Below are positions 5,984-11,927 of a stretch of 11,927 bases of DNA, in pieces. The stretch is from Flavobacteriales bacterium UBA5871 (lineage in GTDB: Bacteria; Bacteroidota; Bacteroidia; Flavobacteriales_D; Crocinitomicaceae): NCBI GenBank assembly GCA_002432085.1, contig DJFN01000265.1, forward strand, positions 3,374 to 15,300, written 5' to 3'. Position 1 is the first letter of the stretch, and every line of letters starts with the position of its first letter. A program made the translations under genes and the position numbers. The notes below the pieces were generated by a model that saw nothing but the letters and a program-made list of their open reading frames with translations, did no database searches and was not told the DNA's origin.

Positions 5984-7588
5984 CATTTTCAATTTTCCAT
6001 TCACCAACCGATTTCCATAAAGATCATGTAAAATATAGGCCCCGTTTTCGTCTTTCACATAAACATAGCCGATTTTGCAATCGAGCACCGTCAGATCGGT
6101 AGTGAACAGGATAGTTCCCGTCAGGTCCATAAAGTCGTTCGCCTTGCCTTCCACAACCCGCAGCACGTAATTATCCGGGTGGATCCGGTCGTATCGAAAC
6201 GGGATGATCACTTTGCCTTTCACATCGATCACGCCTTCCATTCGACCCTTTTTTGCCAGCAGCAGGTTTTCGGGCAGGTCGCTGCCGTATTCGTTCAGCT
6301 GTGAAAGCGCTTCGTACGTTTCCGGGTGGGTCGGACGCAGCTGCATATCCGTGACCTGGTAGCGTTTGTCTTTTCCCAGGATAAGCAGTTGTCCATGTTT
6401 CAGCCGTTTTACATAAGTGTACTCCACCGGCACAACGATGTCGCCCTTATTGGTGATCAGTCCATGACGAAAGCCATCTTCGGTTCTTGCGCTGATAGGC
6501 AGCGTATCGCTCTCGTCGCCGTAATGGTCGCCGATGCGGTATTCGGCCGGCAGGATAACTTTTCCCGAAGCCATATCGAACAATCCACACAACGCGTTTT
6601 CTCCGAAAGCAGTTGTAAAGCGATACACGTTTTGGTACGACTGTTCGATGTCGTAATAAACCGGTTCCAGCAGCACCTTGCCGGTATAGTCAACTATGCC
6701 TTTTCCGCCTTCTTCCGTTTCCGCGATAATGGCATTGTAATACACCGTTGGCCCTTCGGATGCGTAATCTTCGACCGGATCGACGTAGTTGTAAATGGTT
6801 TCAAGCACCACGTTGCCCATCGTGTCCATAATGCCGTAACGGCGATCTTCGTATCCGCTCGTCGAAGTCTGTATGTAACGCCCGCGATAGCTCAGCTTTT
6901 GTGGTTGCAGCGGGATGGAAAAGTTTCCTGCAATGTCCATAAACCCTTCCTGGTAACCGTCCTCCACGTGGTAACAGATCCGACCGGTGCTGAACAAACC
7001 GCTGATGTGCGTATAGGCCGGTTCCACAACGATTCGGCCGTTGGTGTCCGCTATGCCTTCCAGTCCGTCCCGCGTAATGATAAACACCGGTTCGCCGTGT
7101 GCCAGGTCCTGACGAATGTCGTCGTAGATAGCCGGCAGGATCTTCTTTTTATTGAACACCATGCCCACTTTTCCCCGTTTCTCAAATGTGTGGGTGTTGT
7201 TTCCCTGGAACCATTCGGGAGCTTCTGCATCGTCGTATTCGGCCTTATCACCCCGTTTAAACGGATTAGTGTCATTGCCCTTCGCGATCCATTCCTCTAC
7301 ACCTGTAGCCTTGATGTATTCACCGTAAGTCGGGTAGATCTTTCCCGTCGATTCCAGGAACTGCATCTGGTCGTTCTTGAAAATCACCGCAAAATGTATC
7401 GTCGAATCCAGCGAATGCGTCACCGTAAATGCCCCGCAGAGCTGTATGCCGTTCGCTTTCAGAAAGGTTTTAAAAGCAGGATCGTCTACGTGGCCAAGCT
7501 CGTTGGGTATGAAAGGTTGGGCGCAAAGACGCAAAGGCAGAACGAAAAACAGCATGAGAAGGAAGGCAGAAGAGCAGGTGTAGCGCAT
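5981..7588 (-). CDS. Exported WG-repeat protein (WG3)
   Basis: This 535-residue protein starts at the ATG at 7588. A GTG five codons upstream (7603) is in frame but would leave only 2 nt after the promoter box. The signal peptide is MRYTCSSAFLLMLFFVLPLRLCA, with likely cleavage after A23 (LCA-QPF). C22 is not in a lipobox, because the preceding residues LRL lack the small residue. The shared N-terminal module follows (LGHVDDPAFKTFL, GIQLCGAF). Nine or so WG repeats come next, such as DGLEGIADTNGRIVVEPAYTHI, RRYGIMDTMGNVVLETIYNYV, GGKGIVDYTGKVLLEPVYYDI and GRMEGVIDVKGKVIIPFRYDRI. One unit near residues 405-425 is degenerate. The C-terminus has DLYGNRLVN plus five extra residues. It is first of the three paralogues in transcription order, 62 bp after the nuclease gene. 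The molecular role is unknown. Confidence 0.88.
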   Translation of the reverse strand: MRYTCSSAFLLMLFFVLPLRLCAQPFIPNELGHVDDPAFKTFLKANGIQLCGAFTVTHSLDSTIHFAVIFKNDQMQFLESTGKIYPTYGEYIKATGVEEWIAKGNDTNPFKRGDKAEYDDAEAPEWFQGNNTHTFEKRGKVGMVFNKKKILPAIYDDIRQDLAHGEPVFIITRDGLEGIADTNGRIVVEPAYTHISGLFSTGRICYHVEDGYQEGFMDIAGNFSIPLQPQKLSYRGRYIQTSTSGYEDRRYGIMDTMGNVVLETIYNYVDPVEDYASEGPTVYYNAIIAETEEGGKGIVDYTGKVLLEPVYYDIEQSYQNVYRFTTAFGENALCGLFDMASGKVILPAEYRIGDHYGDESDTLPISARTEDGFRHGLITNKGDIVVPVEYTYVKRLKHGQLLILGKDKRYQVTDMQLRPTHPETYEALSQLNEYGSDLPENLLLAKKGRMEGVIDVKGKVIIPFRYDRIHPDNYVLRVVEGKANDFMDLTGTILFTTDLTVLDCKIGYVYVKDENGAYILHDLYGNRLVNGKLKM

Positions 7589-7605
7589 GATCGATTGTTT
7601 CACGA

Positions 7606-7613
7606 TAAAGATA
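7606..7613 (-). promoter_or_regulatory. Candidate -7 promoter box of WG3
   Basis: TATCTTTA on the - strand ends 17 nt before the ATG and is identical to the octamer before WG1. It matches TAnnTTTG except for the last base. No TTG is found at the -33 distance. It suggests WG3 can be transcribed independently of the upstream nuclease gene. Confidence 0.4.
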
Positions 7614-7624
7614 GTTTTTTGAGT

Positions 7625-7652
7625 AGACAGATCCCGGCTTCTGTCTTTTTTT
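7625..7652 (+). terminator. Intrinsic terminator oriented on the + strand, opposite to flanking genes
   Basis: AGACAGA (7625-7631) pairs perfectly with TCTGTCT (7640-7646) around an 8-nt loop, and T7 (7646-7652) follows on the + strand. The T tract overlaps the complement of the nuclease gene's TAA stop. On the - strand, the direction of both neighbours, the hairpin is preceded by A residues and followed by no T run. It would therefore stop rightward, antisense transcription before it enters the nuclease gene. Confidence 0.55.
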
Positions 7653-10059
7653 AAAGGAGGAGTTGAAGGACTTCGATAAGCGTAAGTGACCGGTTATTGT
7701 GCTCATACTGCAGCTCATGAAAATGAGCAGAAGATCGGATGATATGCTTGCCAATATGAAAATCAACCGCCGAGATATCCTCGGTATTAGTGGCCCACTG
7801 AAGACGGAAAGGAATTTGATTTTTGTTGAGCTCGTGGAAAAGCCGGGCTGCTGTCGGTTGCGTAATGTAGAGGGCATTTTTGCCGGTTTCGGGATGCTCA
7901 AGATAATGCTGTAAACCGGCCGTAGCGGCATAACGGAAACGCGATGGCGTGAGGTCACCGGGTGTTTGAATGGTTTTTACGAAACGCAGCTTGAAGACGA
8001 CGTAATGATCGGTGCGGTGCTGCCAGGTAGTACCGCGTTTACGAAGCATTTCTTTGGAGCAGAATTCCCAGCCGGTCACATCATAAAGGTCTGCTTCAGG
8101 CGAGCCGGATCGACAGATCAACCATTCCGGAGTGGTATAAACACGTGAATGCAGGTCTTTCACATACGGAATGTGGTAGCACAACGATTCGGTGAGAAAA
8201 TGCAGACGTTCGGCCTGATTTTCTGCCGGCAGTACACCGATAGCCAGCCAATCCTCCCAGGTTTTTCGCTGTTGATCGTATTCGGAACGATCGAAATCGA
8301 TGAAGCGCTCGATGTGTTCTTCAGGCGATGTCCGGTGAATCATCTTATGGAGTAATTCGCTTACCAGGCCTGATTTGCTGGGCAGGAACGGCAATGCTCC
8401 GATATTGACTTTTGCAATGCTGTTGTAATAGCTATTGTTGCGAAATGTTTCTTCGCTCAGCGGATACGGATAAAGAATAATTCCGCCCAGGTTCTTGATC
8501 GCTTTCTGATAGCTGGTGCCGGTTGGTTCGGAATGCAGAATAGCATCCCGGTAACGGTGCAGCTGGCCGATCGCATCTTCCGGTACGTTATAGGCATTGG
8601 ATTCCTTTTCGGCCTGGTCTTCGAAACGGTATTTGGCATCGAAGAGGTACCAGAACGGTTGTTCGAAGCCCTTCTTTTTAAAGGAAATGGCGTAATCGGG
8701 CCTTTGGTTGTACGTGAAGATCTTGCGATTGTCGCGCTTGAAGGTCCGATTGAAATAAATGGCCGTTTCTTCGCCGTCAGCATTGCGGAACACGATCTGT
8801 GATTCCTGGCCTTTCTCCAGTTTTACACGGCATCTGCCGGATTGGATGCGCACAAGGTCCTGGTAACTGATTGCCGAGCCGTGTTGTTCTTTCAGTAGTT
8901 GCACGAGCTTCAGGAAACACCAGTATTCGTAAAGTGTAGAAACCTGTTTGCTGCTGATGCGGAAGAGCGCGTTGTCGGCCACTTCCAGTCCGCGGGTGAG
9001 CAGGAGATAGCCAAACATAAAATCCCTGTAACCGGCTCCTCGTGTGAGAGAAGTGGAAAAGTGGGCGCGTTTTTCGAATGGTCCGACCTCGTTGAACGGA
9101 CTTTCGTGTAAAATACCCTGCAAGCGGCTTTGATAACTTTGCATACGACGAACAAGCGCCGAGTAGTCTTTCGTTCCTGCCAGCTTCTCGATGTGTTTCC
9201 GGTAGATACGGAGCTTTTCGAGAATCTCGCGGATGGCCCAGGCAATGAAGCGATTCTCATACGTATCGTATGTCACGTATTTCCGGCTCGACAACGCATG
9301 GGAGTAATACTTTTCTTCGGCAATGCGCACACCTTTTTCGATATCGTTGGAGTAACGGGCATTCTTGCGAAGCCAGTCGGTATTTTTCTTTGACGCCGTC
9401 CGGATCTTCTCCACTGGCAGTACTTTTTCCCGCTTGCGGATTTCGTGCTTGGGCTGTTGCTTGATAACGCCCAGGTGGATGACAAACTGTTCGAAAAGCG
9501 CATCGAGGATATTCCACCATTCGTTATCGGTCGATGTTCCGGTGATGCGGGCCTTGCTCTTTCGGAAAGTCGTTTTCAGCTCATCGTAAGCGAGGTTGTG
9601 AATGATTTCCGAAATATCGGCCATCATGGCGCGGTAATCCGATTGATAGTCCATCTTTTGCGGAAAAACCTCGGTTTGTAACCGGAAGATGATCTTGTTG
9701 TGATGATCACGCAGCTCCAGCGTCGTTTCGCCGACTTCGTCCTGGAATACGAGCTGACCGGCAAGCAGGTGGTGATTGCCACGCTGTTTCGACACGGCCA
9801 TTTTGCGATCATTGACCAGCAGCCGGAACGGAGGCATGAATTCCGTATCCGCTTCTACGAAATAGGAATAGTTGATGCGCTGCCATTCGAAGAAATAGAA
9901 AGGATCATCGTATTGCAGCTTTCCACTGCCAAAGCCTGTTGCTTCAAAAGGAACGCTGGCCGGATCAATCGGACCATAACAGCCACGTGTCGATTCAACA
10001 ATTTCGAGCTCGAGTGAGCCCCAGCCTTCCGCTTCAAACTTATGCAGTCCGTGATTCAT
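7651..10059 (-). CDS. McrC-like nuclease: DUF2357 plus PD-(D/E)XK domain
   Basis: This 802-residue cytoplasmic protein fills the nuclease slot of a McrBC-like restriction system. The N-terminal 270 residues carry the DUF2357-like region, including YENRFIAWAIREILEKL (267-283). A PD-(D/E)XK nuclease core of the DUF524 type follows: E378 in STLYEYWCFLKLV, D455 in NQRPDYAISF, D474 and K476 in WYLFDAKYRF, and Q499 in IGQLHRYRDAI, the expected order and spacing of E, D, DxK and Q motifs. All likely catalytic residues are present, so it should be active. About 220 residues after the nuclease (580-802) form a C-terminal region I cannot name; relatives carry a beta-rich module there. The ATG (10059) overlaps the McrB-like stop as ATGA, implying translational coupling and equal production with its partner. 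Being much longer than E. coli McrC (about 350 residues), it belongs to a divergent branch. Confidence 0.85.
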   Translation of the reverse strand: MNHGLHKFEAEGWGSLELEIVESTRGCYGPIDPASVPFEATGFGSGKLQYDDPFYFFEWQRINYSYFVEADTEFMPPFRLLVNDRKMAVSKQRGNHHLLAGQLVFQDEVGETTLELRDHHNKIIFRLQTEVFPQKMDYQSDYRAMMADISEIIHNLAYDELKTTFRKSKARITGTSTDNEWWNILDALFEQFVIHLGVIKQQPKHEIRKREKVLPVEKIRTASKKNTDWLRKNARYSNDIEKGVRIAEEKYYSHALSSRKYVTYDTYENRFIAWAIREILEKLRIYRKHIEKLAGTKDYSALVRRMQSYQSRLQGILHESPFNEVGPFEKRAHFSTSLTRGAGYRDFMFGYLLLTRGLEVADNALFRISSKQVSTLYEYWCFLKLVQLLKEQHGSAISYQDLVRIQSGRCRVKLEKGQESQIVFRNADGEETAIYFNRTFKRDNRKIFTYNQRPDYAISFKKKGFEQPFWYLFDAKYRFEDQAEKESNAYNVPEDAIGQLHRYRDAILHSEPTGTSYQKAIKNLGGIILYPYPLSEETFRNNSYYNSIAKVNIGALPFLPSKSGLVSELLHKMIHRTSPEEHIERFIDFDRSEYDQQRKTWEDWLAIGVLPAENQAERLHFLTESLCYHIPYVKDLHSRVYTTPEWLICRSGSPEADLYDVTGWEFCSKEMLRKRGTTWQHRTDHYVVFKLRFVKTIQTPGDLTPSRFRYAATAGLQHYLEHPETGKNALYITQPTAARLFHELNKNQIPFRLQWATNTEDISAVDFHIGKHIIRSSAHFHELQYEHNNRSLTLIEVLQLLL

Positions 10060-11750
10060 AGCCAGAACGACGTGAAACGGTCTTCATCGAAGCGCTGGAG
10101 CATGAATTCGATTTTAGCCGATGCTCTCGGATAGCGTCGCTCGTCTGACAGCTGTTTTCTCACTTGGGAAAACTCAAACCCTTCGGTTTTCAGATGCATA
10201 GTTTCGAGCAGGTTAAGCAGCTCGATCAATACCGTCAGGATGCGCTCGGAGCTGCCGTGAATGCGTGGCAGGATCTTTTGCACCAGCTGAAAATCGAGTG
10301 CCGTGATCGTATCCATTAGCTCATGTTGCTGGTTGAGCGTGAGGTAAAAGGCGATTTCGTCGCGCACACGGTAGGCGAAATGCAGATCGGCTTTTTGCAG
10401 AATGTGATTGACTTTCTGCAGCAAATCCATTCCGTAGTGCAGGTTTTGCTTGTCCATTTCCGACAGCTCCGCCGAAGTGAGGTAGGGCGTTTCCAGGAAT
10501 GCATTCGGAATTCCCGAAACAGGAGACGGAACCGTTTCTGCAGGATTGATCCAGTTGAGATCCACATCGTTCATTTCGATAGAATTGGCACGGTCGAGCA
10601 CTTTTCGCGAAAAAGCATGCGTCGTTTCGTCCATGTTCACCGTACCGATAAGGTAGAGGTTTTGCGGCCAGCCGTATGCATCGAATTCATCCCGATTCTT
10701 CGATGTGTCAAAGCTCTCTTTCCGAAGGATAGGATCTGTTTCAATACTGCCGTTTTTGCGCTCACGCGTTTCGATGACGCTCAGGAAGTCGCTGAAATAA
10801 TGTTCAACCCGCGCCAGGTTCATTTCGTCGAGAATGAAGAAAAACGGTTTGTCCTTCTGTTTTCTCGCATTCCGAATAGCAATAGTGAGGTCCTTCGGAA
10901 CGAAATTGCCGTCGAGCGCGGTATAGCCCAGCAAATCGCTGCTATCCGTCCAATCCGGGCGCACGGCGACCTGCACCACTTGTTCCTGTGAAAAGCCCAG
11001 CGCTTCGGCAAACTTCCGCGGCAGCTGCGTTTTCCCCGTCCCGGAAATTCCCGCCAGGATCACGAAAGGCTTGGTGCGAAGCGCGAGGTAGAAATTCGCG
11101 ATTTCCTCGTACTGGTAGCGGAAGCCTTTGGCCGTGATGTAGGCGTGGCAGTGGTGGATGGTTGGGAGGACATCGGGCAATGAAAGAGGACTTTCCATTT
11201 CTTCTGTTGTTATCTGGTCAAAAAATGCATCAATCTGCTCGCGACCAAATGGCTTTCCATAGATCTCACGGATCAGCTTTCCTGCTTCGGGTGAAAACTC
11301 ATAGAGGTAGCCTTGATTGACGTTGCCAGCGGTTGTAAATGGTTTATTTTTGATGGTGCGGAGTCGTTGCTGGAATTCGGCTTTGTGGTCAGCAATCTTT
11401 GCTATTGGAATAGGTGGATCAAATGAAATGAGTCGAACATCGGCTCGATAACCATTCTTTACCCATCTGGAGTTATCATTAGGATCAGGGCTTTCATGCC
11501 CATTGGAAGTAGCGATCGAAATACCTTGGATGGCTTTATTGGCGTAATGGAAAATGAAATCGCCCCTATTGACATCTTTTACATTCTCCCAGTAAAAGCG
11601 GGGCAGGTCATCTTTACCAAATTTCGGAGCCCATAAAAACTTCATTCCTTCATTGGGCTTGAACGTGGTTCCTTGGGTTACGAACCAGATATTCGGAACG
11701 GATGTATTAGCTGGATCATTAAAATCGACCGTTAACGCAGGACCTGCCAT
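10056..11750 (-). CDS. McrB-like AAA+ NTPase with N-terminal EVE/PUA-like domain
   Basis: This 564-residue protein is the motor of a McrBC-like, modification-dependent restriction system. Residues 20-150 look like an EVE/PUA-like domain, a fold that reads modified bases: IWFVTQG, W40, YWENVKDVNRGDFIFHYANKA and the later NQGYLYEF. The AAA+ core begins near 210. It has Walker A GISGTGKT (234-241), the McrB-type VRPDWTDSSDLLGY (263-276), Walker B FFILDEMNLARVE (304-316, D308/E309) and signature GTVNMDET (369-376), which replaces the E. coli McrB MNTAD GTP-specificity motif. SRKVLDRA (381-388) and YRVRDEIAFYL (460-470) complete the arginine and sensor elements. GTP or ATP use cannot be settled from this. 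The ATG at 11750 is kept because the next ATG would cut into the EVE-like domain. It overlaps the downstream nuclease gene by four bases. Confidence 0.9.
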   Translation of the reverse strand: MAGPALTVDFNDPANTSVPNIWFVTQGTTFKPNEGMKFLWAPKFGKDDLPRFYWENVKDVNRGDFIFHYANKAIQGISIATSNGHESPDPNDNSRWVKNGYRADVRLISFDPPIPIAKIADHKAEFQQRLRTIKNKPFTTAGNVNQGYLYEFSPEAGKLIREIYGKPFGREQIDAFFDQITTEEMESPLSLPDVLPTIHHCHAYITAKGFRYQYEEIANFYLALRTKPFVILAGISGTGKTQLPRKFAEALGFSQEQVVQVAVRPDWTDSSDLLGYTALDGNFVPKDLTIAIRNARKQKDKPFFFILDEMNLARVEHYFSDFLSVIETRERKNGSIETDPILRKESFDTSKNRDEFDAYGWPQNLYLIGTVNMDETTHAFSRKVLDRANSIEMNDVDLNWINPAETVPSPVSGIPNAFLETPYLTSAELSEMDKQNLHYGMDLLQKVNHILQKADLHFAYRVRDEIAFYLTLNQQHELMDTITALDFQLVQKILPRIHGSSERILTVLIELLNLLETMHLKTEGFEFSQVRKQLSDERRYPRASAKIEFMLQRFDEDRFTSFWL

Positions 11751-11893
11751 ATTGTTGGATTCAGTTGTGAATTTGTGTTTCTACAAAATAAACCAAAAAC
11801 CCTGACCTACTGCCAGGACTGACCGTTATTTCCTGCTTTTCAGCCTACTATTCTTTTGATGGCATTCGAAATGAAAAAAAATCGCCGAAACGC

Positions 11894-11925
11894 TTGCAAA
11901 TTGCGAAAATGGTTTGTTACATTTG
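11894..11925 (+). promoter_or_regulatory. Near-ideal Bacteroidota promoter at the right edge, pointing out of the window
   Basis: TTG (11894-11896), a 21-nt spacer and TACATTTG (11918-11925, exact TAnnTTTG) fit the -33/-7 pattern of the primary sigma factor of Bacteroidota. It directs transcription to the right, divergent from the McrBC-like module, toward a gene or RNA beyond 11927. It is also the best evidence for the phylum. Confidence 0.65.
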
Positions 11926-11927
11926 CA

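Noticed and set aside
7510..7588. Lipoprotein signal in WG3 because of the cysteine in RLCAQ
   Set aside because: The residues before the cysteine (L-R-L) do not fit a lipobox; ordinary signal peptidase cleavage after LCA fits the paralogues.
6326..7654. 442-codon open frame on the + strand, antisense to WG3
   Set aside because: Same reasoning: it mirrors WG3 and has no promoter-proximal start, domain or plausible N-terminus.
11790..11830. Operator-like repeated GGTCAG / GGCAGT hexamers upstream of the McrB-like gene
   Set aside because: Only two exact hexamers, no dyad of useful length and no known regulator in the window; could be chance.

Overview
The window looks like a chromosomal stretch from a member of the Bacteroidota. 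The evidence is promoter boxes of the TTG / TAnnTTTG type, AT-rich leaders without a clear Shine-Dalgarno sequence, exported WG-repeat proteins ending their signal peptides in (S/C/Q)A-Q, a lipoprotein of the OmpA/MotB type, and heptanucleotide AATTATC/AATTAGC intergenic repeats. I cannot place it below phylum level from sequence alone.

Layout, left to right. Positions 1-443 hold the 3' end of mutS on the + strand. Every other gene is on the - strand, so mutS converges on a DinB-like protein (601-1077) across a gap with a perfect 18-bp palindrome. Next comes a four-gene surface/envelope block (1170-7588). In - strand transcription order it is: a WG-repeat exported protein (WG3, 7588-5981), a second (WG2, 5756-4161), an OmpA-domain lipoprotein (3865-2996) and a third WG-repeat protein (WG1, 2729-1170). 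The three WG proteins are colinear paralogues, with the same N-terminal module, the same internal repeat at nearly the same residue and the same YGN-containing C-terminus. They look like whole-gene duplications. Each has its own candidate -7 promoter box 15-17 nt before its ATG, and the gaps hold hairpins and heptad repeat elements, so this looks like a paralogue cluster rather than one tight operon.

Upstream in transcription order (7651-11750) is a compact two-gene McrBC-like module. An AAA+ McrB-family NTPase with an N-terminal EVE/PUA-like domain is translationally coupled, through an ATGA overlap, to a DUF2357 / PD-(D/E)XK nuclease that occupies the McrC position. By analogy with characterised McrBC systems this should be a modification-dependent (Type IV-like) DNA restriction system: the EVE-like domain would read a modified base, the ring ATPase would translocate or remodel, and the nuclease would cut. 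The 177 bp upstream (11751-11927) contain the mcrB-side leader and, at the extreme right, a near-ideal Bacteroidota promoter pointing right toward a gene outside the window.

Intergenic regions of note: 3866-4160 (295 bp) and 5757-5980 (224 bp) each hold a heptad-based inverted repeat (24/25 matching arms) around an unrelated non-coding core. 2730-2995 (266 bp) holds the ompA terminator, a small hairpin and the WG1 promoter.
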